Shown piece after piece: positions 22,127-32,779 of a DNA stretch of 64,000 bases (its first letter is position 1; the number at the start of each line of letters is the position of its first letter). The position numbers were made by a program, and so were the translations under genes. Source of the DNA: Ceratodon purpureus (Eukaryota > Streptophyta > Bryopsida > Pseudoditrichales > Ditrichaceae). The DNA lies in the NCBI GenBank assembly GCA_014871385.1, contig CM026426.1:88596886-88660885 (forward strand), written 5' to 3'. The notes under the pieces were generated by a model. It saw only the letters and a list, made by a program, of their open reading frames with translations, ran no database searches and was not told where the DNA came from.

Positions 22127-23752
22127 TTTTCAACCAGTAGGTACTTTTTTGATTTTTTATTCTTCCATCATTTCTCCATTTTTATTAGTATGGTATTTTA
22201 ATTCTACAACTTCTTTCCCATTCCGTCACCATATTCTCTTTTGGCATGGTTTTTAATTCTACCAATCTCTCTCCATTATATATCTTTTTGATTCTTTATG
22301 CCTCCATTCTTCTTCCATGATTAATATTGATATTTTTTTATCCTTCTAGTAGTTATCGTTTGTATCACCTTCAACCGCCGCCCCCCCCCCCCCCCCCCCC
22401 CCCCCAATTTTCCACATTTTTTTTATTATTATTATTTTATCCTCCATCCATTATGCCATTTTGATTTGTTATCCTTCCAATCTCTTCTATTAACATCATT
22501 TTTTATTTTTTTTAATTCTTCCACATGGTTCACCTTCTGATCCTCTCTTCACTTTTACTTGTTCCATTATACTTATTGTTTTTTTTTTTTTTAATTTTTT
22601 TTTTTTCACTATTTTCTTCCATATTGTCTTTGATTCTTTTTCTTTTATTAATTTTTATTCATTTGTTGCTTCCATTTTTTTTCCATTCTATTTATTTTTT
22701 AATTTTTGAAATTGGTTTTGTTTTTTTTTTGTTTTTTTATTTTAATTTCTTCCCATTCTCTTTTGGCATCATTTTTTTCCATTATCTAACATTTATTTCC
22801 AAGTCTAACTTTTATATTTTGATCTACATTTTCAAATTTTTTTTTGGGGGGGGGGGGGGGGGGTTGGGGGGTTGATATTGAAGAGGAGTCGAAAGGGCTA
22901 AAACCTACATGAATAGGGGATCTGTAACGGCTCACTAAGGCGGGAGAAGCTAAAGCGGGAAGAATTGTGATTGGAGGGATGGATTTCGAATGGAGGGAAG
23001 GATTCTGAGTGGAGGGAACGATTTTGAAGTCCGAGAGGGACGGGGCCAAAGGAGAACTAGTTCCCTCCCAACTGAGTCCGTTTAGAAACATATGGTCAGT
23101 TCAGGGCATGCCATTGCGTTTGAGTCTCTTTCTAGTCACGTAGCTTTCATGGCAACATTCCAGCCCAGTGGCATGAGTTACCTGCTTCTGGCATGTGTTT
23201 CAGTACCTTCTTTCTTCGACCCTCTTTCTATGGCGTAGGTCATCATTGTCTTGATAGTGCGTCACTTGCACGACTGATTAAGCTTTTTGACGCATCTATT
23301 ACAATTATCCATGTCAAAAGAGAGCGGTGTCTCTTCTAGAACGAAAGCTCTGTCGCTGTGCAGGTTGAAGACTTAGCAAGTAGTGGCCAGTTGGTTCTGT
23401 TCATTGCAGTAGTGTGAAGTTCCTCCATTCCGAGAGTTGTGTAGTTAGTTCATTCTAATGATTCTGTTTGCAGCGTAGGTGTTAAGTGAATTAGAGGAGC
23501 ACTGTGCTTGTTGTTTTTTTACTAAATTCTGTGCTACAGCCTACATGGAGGTTTCTAGTCTAGAACCGACATTCTGGAATACGCTCTTTAAGGTAGGCAA
23601 GCATACTTAGTGTAAATTCAGTGTAAGCACAATCTAGAACTGAAGCCGCACTGGTTTCAATTCTTACTTAGAGGTTTTGAATTTACATCCCATGTTCTCT
23701 TCTCTATGCTCCATATGTTCTTTGTATGATCCTACAGAATAGTGAAACTATT
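20395..23752. other. Central non-coding region of element A
   Basis: It separates the convergent genes, and I see no supportable gene. It includes an AT-rich part (21180-21660), a long pyrimidine-rich tract (21640-22840) with a TA dinucleotide run near 22090-22120, a 25-base C run (22381-22405) and an 18-base G run (22846-22863). A segment around 22870-23090 with GAGTGGAGGGAA and GTCCGTTTAGAAAC resembles copy B at 50340-50460. Long open frames over the pyrimidine tract are low-complexity artefacts. Transcription terminators for both convergent genes should be here. Confidence 0.6.
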
Positions 23753-26700
23753 TTACTTGCGCCTCTTCAGAGTGTGTTTAGATGAGGAAGGATGCATTTT
23801 CAGTTGTGTACTGCTTCTCAACGACCTAGCTGGTTTCTCCTTGTTTGTGTTTAGTTTCCTGCCCCGTGACGACCTCAAAGGCTTTTTCCGGCCCGACCGA
23901 CCTCTCATGTCCCGACAGTTTTTACTCCCACACTGACATTTGAACCCCGGGACATCCTGGTTATTAGACTGGAAGTCCTCTCCGTAGTCCTGCCATGTCC
24001 ATTAGCACTGTGTTAGGGGAGAGGGATCTATGAGGGGAGAGGTGCTCAAAGGAGCAGATTATTTTTAAATTTACCACTTAGTAACAAGTCAATGATGAAT
24101 CACGATGAACTTACCCACGTCAACTCTTCTCCTGGGTTGATATCTCTTGAGGCAAAGAATGCTACATGGTACATACGGTCTTCTCCCGAGTCAACTTGTG
24201 CCGGCATATCCACCACGTTGGCCCCTTCACACCTGAAACACCGCAAGTACTTAGTTCGAGTCTACGGTTTACTCTTTTTTACTATACAGTCTAATAGATC
24301 ATGGACATTGAGCTGAAGTGGTCCATGCCTGTGATTCAGAAATCGTGCAACATTGCCATAATGAGTGGCATCGATACACAAGGAGTTCCTGTCGTTGGCC
24401 ATTACTTCGGAGCGCCAGCAAGCATCGAGCTGTAAAGTGTATGTTTGATGAAACCCGAGCAGTTTGTGGACGAGGTGATTTCGCTCCATGAGTTCATTAT
24501 TAGAAACTATCTCCCCAGCGAGCTCAAATAAGAACTTACCCGCTTCAATGTGCTCCACTGTCCGGACACCCCAGCCTCGAGCAGAAGTCCTGAAAATCTG
24601 CCAAGCATAACGTAAAGGTAAAATACTCATCGGAATTATTAAAAAAAATAAAATTACGATGTACATGCACCGTCCATCTCACCTGGACTTTCACTGCCAT
24701 GCCATGTTGTATCACACGGTTGCCACATTTGGAATGACAAGCACACATAGAGTTGCATTCAGTGATAAAAGTCCTTGGCCGGTGGCCCTGACAAACTCCA
24801 TCTTCATCAGTGGTACTGTCTTCACACGGGAGATTCGCACAATAGCAACCTGACCCTTTGTTACAAAATTCCAAAGGTAAGTCGTCATCCAGTTGCTTTA
24901 TGATGTCAGCCTGAAGGAGCCCTGTTTTGGTGTAGGCAAAAGTCCCGGATAATAAGGCGCACTTGCACCCAAAAGGATTATCCCTTATACAATTTTTCCC
25001 ACAACCAGTACACCCTGTTCTGGGGCCGAATGCTTTTCCCACCGTAGTCCATAATTCAGTAGGCTCTTCGACTAGCACCATATTCTCTTTTGTGTACCAA
25101 AACCGAGGAGGGGAGATTGGGGATTGACTTGGAGCAACCACTGGCACAGGATGCCGCTCCTGGCCATACGAAAGATCCTTAAGTAACACATATTCCTGTT
25201 TTGTCAAGTAGATAAATTCACAATTTAAAAATGGGACACGTGTCTGCAGTCTGAATTGCTTGATTGCAAGACAGAAAACATATAGAATGTATTGTGGCAA
25301 AAAAAAAAACCACAAACCCGAATAAGCTCCAGGTATGTACATTACATGGCACAAAACAAGGTGAAAGCATATTTTGCTCCCACTAAAATCCGGGCATCAC
25401 AATTCTATTGCATCGTATACAATTCTACTGCATCGATTAGTTAGAGGCTTCCAAAACAGACTTAACCGGCTTAAGTTTTTTTCCGCTTGGGCTGTCTACA
25501 GGACTTGCGAAGTTGGGGCCACTGCGCAGACTTGGGCTTTCTTTTGACTTCCGTTTGCCACCTGACTTTGATGCCAGTTTTTCCACCTCCCTCTTCTTTG
25601 GTTTCCTGTTTTTGGCCCTTCGTTGGTCCTCACCTTCGCCTTCAGCTTGAGTCCCGTCGTCTTCTCCGCCCAATGATCTCCTACTCGCCCGAGTTCTTTG
25701 GCCTGGCCCTGTATCCGCGACACTTAGTCTTCCAGCCATCCTTTGGCCTTCCAACTCCTCCTGCAGCCGCCTTCCCTCCTCCGATTTCCTCTTCCCCTTC
25801 ATTTGTTTCCCGACTACAGGAGCTTCCACCACTTCATCTCCCTCGGATCTCTTCACACCAGGGATGACTTCATTCTCTCCCCGATTACGGTGTCCGTCTG
25901 ATGGAATTGACAGTTCCATGCAATCATCGAGATTGGTGGTTTCAGTCACTGCCGCCATGGTCTGCACCAACGAAGACCACGGCCTACCCCATATCTCCAG
26001 ACTGTCTTGATTCAATACACCTTCGTGCTCGTCATCTAGACCCTCAGACTCCACAACCCCCATTCCCTTCCCCTTCGTTTCGCCTTCACCCTCCACTATT
26101 ATCTGCCGTTCCACATCAATCTCCATGTCAGAGGTTGGCTCGCCATTACCTTTGGTCTCAACGACCCCGGCCGTAGGGGTTTCTTCATGCAGCGTCGCCC
26201 CAGCCTGGTCTGCACCTGCAACACACTGATCTCCGTGGTTAGTTTTGTCCACCTCAGTAGACAGAATCTCTATCCCCATATTTTCTGGTTCAGATCCCTC
26301 TCCATCTTCTTCATGATGGCTGCGTCTATGCCCACTTTTTCCCTCCTCTGAGTCAGCATCACTATCTTCGTCTCCGCTGCCGCATACAGTAGTCCCAGAG
26401 CTCGACTGCAAGTCGGGATCATGACCTGTCAAAATTAGCAACCCAACAGGTATTAATTCAGCAAGGTTCATGCGAGACCATTCACTATGGACAAGAGCAC
26501 CCCAAAATTTACAAACATATAATGCCTATCACATTGTTACAGTCGGCAATTACAATGAGGGAATGACATACCTTCACTTTCAGAGTCTTCCTCATCTGAT
26601 TCCTCCTCTAATTCGGTCTCCTTCACTATTGATCCCTTACGTGAATCCTTCTGAAGGCATTCAAATACCATCTGTGGGGCTACCTGCGACCCACCCTGAC

Positions 26701-29628
26701 GTTTGCGTCCCCCAGATTTCCCCGACGACGTGCCCGGCTTCGAGGCTACTGAGTGCACCCTCCGTGGACTACCAAATCTCTGACCTCTGTCATCCTCCCG
26801 AATTTGCATGAGACTGCTAGTGATAGTGTCTCCAGCCGCTGAGTCCCTAAATTTTGTTGAGCAAACGGCTTGACTTTGCTCTCCTAAACTAGCAACGCCG
26901 TGAGAGAGACCCGACATCGGCTTCAATGACGAATCTGTCATTACAACAACAGAAATGAATTAGTCAGATGATCATGAGTACATTAGGTACTTAGAAGTAC
27001 GTCTAGTAATAAAGAACATACTATTAGTACATGCGGTCTAAAAGTACTATGTGAGTACCTACAACAATCTGCTACTGATACATCCTAAACCCAATACTGT
27101 ACTTTGTTGTTGCCAAAGTACTTTCACTTCTATTAGAACTACATAAGAGAACTACATTTACAGAATGTACTACCCTTCACGTATTTTAAAGATTAAGGTA
27201 AGTACTGTATGTACATCATCCATACTGTATCAATGTACATTCAAATTCATCTGAGATACTTGGCATACACATTGTACAATGTAAAAGGACAAACATATAC
27301 ACGGCAGTACACAGAAATTCCAAAGTACAAAACAAGTATTAAACACAGAGTAACAGAACACGACTCGAGTTACTAAAAGTATAAACAGTGAGGGAGAATG
27401 TATTCTTCCTTGAGCCTCTGCAATACACGTACTATTGATTAGTGACTCCAGAATATAGTGGAAAAGGAGAAACACCACAAAGTACTTATGTTCTGAAACA
27501 AGGCCTAAATAAACGCAGAGAAGTAATGTAAGCCAAGGTATATGAAAAGCCCAAGTACTTTTTGGAGATGATTCAAGTACTGACCTGTGTTTGGACAGCG
27601 TAGACGAGCTCGTTCAGCTCGACTAGCAAGTAAGCGGGCCACTTCCTCGTCGCATACGGTCATCTGAGCAGCAACATCCTTGACGACAACTGTCCCTGGA
27701 CCTCCCCATCCGAAACTACGATGCCAATCTGGGTCCACTAACTTATCACTACAGTTTGCGGCTGCACACTTGTAACCACTCTCGTAGGTCACTTTTGCAC
27801 AGAATGGATGGTACATGTGCTTGCAGCTAGCAATAACGATATCACTCTTAGGAAATCCAAATCCACAAAGGGCACAGGTGGTGATTTTTAGGAACCTGCG
27901 CTCAGGAGACGCATCCTCTCCAAATGCGCTGTCCGGGTAGACTAGTGGTACTGGATTCAGGCTTGCCGAGTGCCTCCCATACTTAATACGTTCGCATTCG
28001 GTCTTCACACCTTCACACATACGGATCTTCTGCTCCAGCAACCTTCTACACTCCACTACCTCTAAGTCCTTTTGTAGAGCCACACTCTGCTTTGTTGCAA
28101 GCGACTGCTTCTGCTCCTCCAGAAGCTCCACCAGAACACCCCGCTTCCCCTCTAAACCAGGATTTCCCCCTTCGCCCCTTGGTATTGAAGCCAGGTTAGC
28201 TTCATAGGACTCTACCATCAAGAGCGCAAGACGCGTGTCCTGTGCAGCTGACTCCTTTGCCTTCAACGCCAAGTCCTCGTCGAGCTTCAACCCCTCTATC
28301 TCCATCAGTAGGATCGTGTGCATCGTCTGGAAATATTCGAGCTTCGACATAGATGCTATCCCCCGGTCCTCTACCTTCACCGACTGGTTGACACAATCTG
28401 CCCTTGTTCCCACCTTCCAAGTCGTCGGTACATTGCTCGGCATAGGTACTGACCTACGCTGCTAACACAAAGAAGGTAAGATTCACATGTTAGAAAACAG
28501 ACGAATTTCAAAGACTTAGCCAATGGAAACAATGCAAGTTAGAAGCAACATAACGACTTATAGCAAAGGACAGGTTGTACAACATAGCAAAGAGATACAA
28601 TATGACCCTGAACTGGAAAAAGACTGATTACGCTAGGATGATGCAACCCCAAGCCTAAACGAATTTTCTATGTGTCATTAAAAGAAACTATTGAATTCTA
28701 AATTCTCAATACAGTCAGGAACATTTTCTATATTATACAAGCACCATTTATACCCAAATCGCACCCTAAATCCTAATCACAAACTGAACCTGAATCACAA
28801 CCTGACCCTGAAGCACAACCTGAAACTGAATCCTAATCACAACCTCAACCTGACCCTGCATCAATTAACCTGAACTTCCCAATCAAAAGAACCGCAAAAA
28901 CATACCTTTGTGGGCGTTGAAGAATCTCCCCCGACCATGAGCTCCAACTTCACCGCTGAGTCGACCTTCAAACCCCTCCATGTTCGTTTCGTCACCTTCG
29001 CCCCGGTGTTGATGGCGTACTGGAGCTTTCCTAGATCCTGCTCGAATTTTCTTCTCTGGCTATGGTTCGTCTCTTGACCATACAAAGCCCAGTTTACTAG
29101 ATTCTTCTGGTATTCTAGAACTACGCCCACAGCAAACTGCTTGGTGATACACCGGGGTATCTCATCTGGACCGTGCTGATACACTATAGGATGCAAGTAC
29201 CTGATGCGATTGACAATATCCCTATTGTTGCAATCTGCCCAAGAGTATCCACCGCGACCTCTAACACCCTCCGGCCTCAACCCGAAATCCTGCATTGTCT
29301 TGTCCGAAATCTCCTTGTCCTTCCGGCATCGATGCGGGTTGATAGAATTAGGCCCACACTCCAAGTTGTATCTATCCCGAAAGTCCTCCCAGGTTAACAA
29401 ATCTGGAGGGGACTTCAAGCTAGAAATGAGCTCCTGCAAATCCTCGACGTCTAGGAAATGGTCGTCCTCTTGCTTCACACCTACCCCAACTACATCACTT
29501 CCCCCCGACTTGGTCTTCCCGACTTTCACTCCCACAGCAGATCCTACATTTCCTTTGGACCTACTCTTCCCACCCTTTGAACTAGTCCGAGCACCGTCTC
29601 CACCCACAGACTTCGACCTTGACGACAT
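23753..29628 (-). CDS. SUVR-type SET-domain histone H3K9 methyltransferase with N-terminal RING-like extension, 1,351 residues predicted
   Basis: Eight minus-strand exons: 29628-28906, 28458-27585, 26934-26572, 26425-25467, 25195-24683, 24597-24329, 24232-24115 and 23989-23753. They sum to 1,352 codons with all phases matching; the sixth uses a GC donor, the rest GT-AG. Residues 1-241 are a new region (PPDLLTWEDFRDRYNL, NPHRCRKDKEISDK). At 436-476 lies a RING-like finger CALC...CKHMYHPFC...C....C. A linker holds an acidic run and LEIWGRPW. Pre-SET (974-1144): GCTGCGKNC, C.C, CACHSKCGNRVIQHG. SET: RGWGVRTVE, FLFELAGEIV, GNVARFLNHRC, YHVAFFASRD, EELTWDYG. Post-SET: CQCGSKNC. NHRC and LQLDACW match plant SUVR1/2/4. 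A stop at 25437 would end a shorter product if the 25466 donor is not used, giving two genes instead. Likely nuclear (basic tail GRSGRKK). Confidence 0.83.
26935..27584 (-). repeat. GTACT-rich intron of the SET gene (copy A)
   Basis: The intron between the RING exon and the next exon carries many AAGTACT/GTACTT/AGTACAT motifs, like the transposase-gene intron and the subterminal regions. The equivalent intron in copy B (54184-54921) is also rich in them. Confidence 0.72.
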
Positions 29629-30463
29629 TGCACAATGCCCACGACAAACGAATACCCTAAACCCTAGACAGTTGTTGTCTAATAATCCTCCCCTAACACA
29701 GAAAGTAACAAAACCTCAACCCTAACTCGCACTCTACACAACACTCACGGTCTACAGAACTACAAAGACACTAAGAAGACATGTAACCCCGACACCCCAA
29801 CAATACTACCGCAACAACAAATGAGCTATCCTAAAAAACTACAAGGCGTAGAAGAGAACCCAAAACCAGGAACTTTGAAAACGTAATTTACTCTAACCCT
29901 GAATACCCATCTCAGCAAGCACACTCTAAAGCGAAACTCCTTCCCAAAAGACTAAGACGTAAACAATGGCGCAAAAACACCTGAAACTCCGACAATAAAC
30001 AACACCCTAAGCACAACACAAGCATCTCACAGAAACTCTCACCCTCAATATCTCTAACCCCTGATTCCTCTACTCTCCCTATCCCTCTATCCCTCAATCC
30101 CTCTAACCCTCCATCTGAACAAACAACAAAACAATTGAACCTCGTACCATAAACTCCCAAGTTTTCACCAAATTGATAAACCAAAAAACACTACCAAGAC
30201 AACATTGACACCACCAACACCAACGAGACCAGAGTGACTAGGAGGTGCGAGACGGTGACTACCGGCTACAACAAGTATAACCAAATCTGGTCACCTAGAA
30301 CCACCGGTCACGTGCTTCCTGATAGGTCGATCTGAGCATGGGCGCAGGAGGATCGCGGTGATGATATCGACGGCTAGGATTCTCCCAAAAAAGTACTACA
30401 CTTACATACTACCAGAAAAGTACTCCAGAAGTACTTCCAAAATCTGCCCAAAGTGTACCCGGT
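29629..30463 (-). promoter_or_regulatory. Right subterminal region and candidate promoter of the SET gene (copy A)
   Basis: No gene. The part next to the SET start is full of CCCTAA/ACCCTC-like short words. Toward the end, 30230-30390 aligns with B 57740-57895 through CTACCGGCTACA, ACCACCGGTC, TAGGTCGATCTGAGC / TTGGTCGATCTGAGC and GACGGCT, then AAGTACT motifs and ATCTGCCCAAAGTGTACCC just inside the TIR. Conservation between copies outside coding sequence suggests a promoter and/or transposase-binding sites. Confidence 0.55.
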
Positions 30464-30480
30464 GTAGTGTGCTTCCACCC
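30464..30480 (-). repeat. Right terminal inverted repeat of element A
   Basis: GTAGTGTGCTTCCACCC, the exact reverse complement of 15232-15248, followed by the GACT duplication at 30481-30484. Confidence 0.93.
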
Positions 30481-30484
30481 GACT

Positions 30485-32120
30485 AGGGTACCCAGTTGGT
30501 GACCATTCGGGGGCCTGGTGCAGTCAGGACCATTTTCATTAAGCAGGAAATGGGGGCATCACCAAAGCTGCCTGAAGAGCTGGTTTGTTACAGCTTTGCC
30601 TAAGAACTAAGAGACAAAGACGAAGACATCGATAACTTATTGTTCAGTATCCTCGTGCAAGCCGACTTTGGAATAGCTGACTTTGACAAAGTCGACTTTG
30701 ACAGAGCCCACTTTGCAAGAGTTGACATTGCAAGAGCTGACTTCAACAGAGCCGACTTTGACAGAGATGACTTTAGAAAAGCCATCTTTAGACAAGCTGA
30801 CTTTGAAGAGGCCAACTTTGGAAGGGCAGAATTCAGGGGAGCCTACTCTGGACCAGCCAACTCTCGGCAAGTCGATTCTAGACAAGCCCTGCAGACTCAT
30901 TTGATGAAGTACAAGGTAGTGGTACAGGCGTTAAGTGACACTACTGGATTTAGTAACCGACGGATAATTGTCAACAACAACTCAAGGGGGCACATCTTTG
31001 CCGCATAGCCGACTTCACACTCACCAAAGAGCTCTTCCAACATAGGTCGACAATGCCGACTATTGGTTCAACTTGGCCGACGGGTCCGTCCGCCACAGTT
31101 TGTCTCAACTACAACCACGAAGCGACTCACAGAGCCAACTGGAGATAAAGCGCTGAGGAGCAAAGACATCCAGCCACCAAAGAGTATACACGCTGTTCCA
31201 AACAGAGGAGTCTCATTTGATGGAGGTAGTTCTTTAGGCTGCTTTTGCGAGCGGACCTCTTTGCAGAGCCGACCGCTAGAGCATTCTTCAGGAGGCTCTC
31301 AAGGTGATCATCAGAGCAGTACTGCATCCGATTCCGCAGACACTTCCAAGCAGTTTCAAGAGTTGATGACAGACCTCCAAGTGATGGCGAATGTCCTTGT
31401 TAGGACACGCACTATAGCAAGGCAATTGGAGAGGATCCGCCAGTGGACAAACCTTTGCATTAAGAAGCTCGAATCTCGAGTTCAACGACTGACTTCACAA
31501 GCCAAGTTAGCAACCAAGGTGGCAGTGACTACTCAATTCAGGCCATCCGTTTGCCACTTGGAGTTGGAGCAGGGCTTGATTGCTCGCCTTTAGCAAGCTA
31601 ATGGGTTGATGAAGGATAATCAACATTTGACTTTGCAGTTAGCCACCACCACCTTACCACCACAAGACTTGAGCATTACAGTTCAGGCCTACATAGGGGC
31701 GCAGCATCACCATCTTGAGTCAGCCTTGGAGGCTTACAGAGCTGACTATGAGTGTCAGCAGCATAGCTTCACTATGACTATGAAATAGGACCCTGTCTTT
31801 GTACTAAGGTTAGCCGATGATGAGTACAAGAGGCTAGAGCCGACTTTTGCACAGCTGACCTCTACGCAACCGACTGTTTCAAACTTCAGCACCACCATTG
31901 GGCTAGAGCGGCACCAACTTCATCAATGCGCAACATCATATCAGGCATTAGCATTAGTAGTAACCACCTATGGCTTTGGATTTTTTGCTAGCATGAGTTT
32001 TCTTGCCAGACAATTTTTAGATGTAGGCAGTTTTTTATCTTACTCTACGTCCTTGGCATTGTACCTTCTTTCCATTGTCCCTTGAGTTCTGAAGACACAA
32101 CTACCAGAAAAAGGGGATAA
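30485..32120 (+). pseudogene. Ty3/gypsy 3' part: protease end and non-standard downstream ORF, decayed
   Basis: Directly after the GACT duplication the protease continues as GTQLVTIRGPGAVRTIF (with TAG in place of the usual tryptophan before it). The same frame then enters a pentapeptide-like array (30650-30900), then 31063-31593 and 31606-31788 with helical, glutamine-rich segments (RQLERIRQWTNLCIKKLESRVQRL). No reverse transcriptase, RNase H or integrase motifs are visible between protease and LTR, so the pol region is deleted or this is a defective subfamily. It ends in LPEKGDN and the purine tract AGAAAAAGGGGATAA before the LTR. Confidence 0.62.
30650..30900 (+). repeat. 15-bp tandem repeat encoding pentapeptide-like ADFxx units
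   Basis: About 15 consecutive 15-bp units, consensus near GCCGACTTTGACAGA. In the frame of the upstream gypsy protease they translate as five-residue repeats ADFGI, ADFDK, VDFDR, AHFAR, VDIAR, ADFNR, ADFDR and so on, decaying at the end to ANSRQ, VDSRQ. The pattern matches the A(D/N)(L/F)xx rule of pentapeptide-repeat proteins, but a simple DNA repeat with a 15-bp period would give the same result. Confidence 0.75.
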
Positions 32121-32627
32121 TGTTAACCGGAGACCCAACCAGTCTCTCACTTTAGCCCCATCCAGTCTCCTCTCAATTTCATCCAGTAAGTTCCCTCACA
32201 GGTACCCAGTTCCTACGGATGAACTCTGTCAGTTGACTTGGATGAACTTTGTCACAACCGACTGGATGAACTCTGTCACAGCCGACTGGATGAATTGTGT
32301 TAGCTTTCAGAGGGTTTAAGAGGCAGGTTATGGGTTTCCTATATTCATTCTACAATAGAGCAAGTAGAGTTAGAGAGGTTTGAAAGCTGTTAGGATCTGC
32401 AGTATCATGTTTTGGAGCTGTTTTGACTCATTTTATGCAGTTTTGACCTCTTTTTGCACTTGTATTGTACATTTGGATCATTCTATGAGGGTTTGGAACA
32501 CTTAGTTTAATTGAGTTTTTTTGGATTTTGATTGGATTGTGAAGGCTAGGGTTTAGTTGGTAAATCCTCTCTTTACCATGGAAGTTAGGAATGTATTGCA
32601 GTATCAATGAAATGATGATACGTTACA
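32121..32627 (+). repeat. Probable 3' LTR of the split gypsy element
   Basis: Begins TGTTAACCGG right after a polypurine tract ending at 32120. It contains three to four diverged copies of a unit with CGACTGGATGAACTCTGTCAC (32210-32300). The 3' boundary near GTTACA (about 32627) is a guess, as no second LTR is present for comparison. Confidence 0.5.
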
Positions 32628-32779
32628 AGGGTTCTCATTGTCCTCTGCGCCAGTATATGCCATTAAAACTTCAGAAATGGGGCATCAAAGTTTGGTGCCT
32701 AGCGTGCTCTACTTAGAAGTATGTTTGAAATTTCTCTATATATTGTGGAAAATGCCAATTAGAATATCAACAGCCTCCG

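Larger units (their letters stand above)
15232..30480. mobile_element. Giant DNA transposon, copy A (15,249 bp), apparently intact
   Basis: Bounded by perfect 17-bp inverted repeats GGGTGGAAGCACACTAC (15232-15248 and, inverted, 30464-30480) and by GACT target duplications. Cargo, left to right: subterminal AAGTACTT-type repeats, a small ORF (plus), a transposase-like gene (plus), an AT-rich centre, a SET-domain gene (minus), and a right subterminal region with the same repeats. Copy B at 43234-57988 repeats this order gene for gene, so the cargo belongs to the family and is not a chance capture in one copy. All proposed exons of A are open. The 4-bp duplication would fit superfamilies such as Sola, Academ or Chapaev; I cannot assign one from sequence alone. 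Confidence 0.93.

Noticed and set aside
21984..22875. Open frames with strong hydrophobic stretches in the centre of element A
   Set aside because: They lie in a T/C-rich low-complexity tract with TA and poly-G runs; no conserved counterpart in copy B.
25487..26176. Plus-strand proline/serine-rich open frames opposite the SET gene linker
   Set aside because: Shadows of the acidic/basic coding exon; the minus frame is conserved in both copies with correct splice phases.
15232..30480. Classification of the giant element as a Helitron, Maverick/Polinton or KDZ element
   Set aside because: It has TIRs and 4-bp duplications (not Helitron), no DNA polymerase B, packaging ATPase or protease (not Maverick), and lacks 8-bp duplications and KDZ motifs as I know them.
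30650..30900. CRISPR-like array
   Set aside because: Units are contiguous 15-bp repeats without spacers, in eukaryotic retroelement sequence.
30637..30904. Opposite-strand and other-frame serine/lysine or glutamate/threonine repeat proteins at the 15-bp array
   Set aside because: A 15-bp repeat gives repetitive open frames in all phases; only the frame continuous with the gypsy protease is worth discussion.
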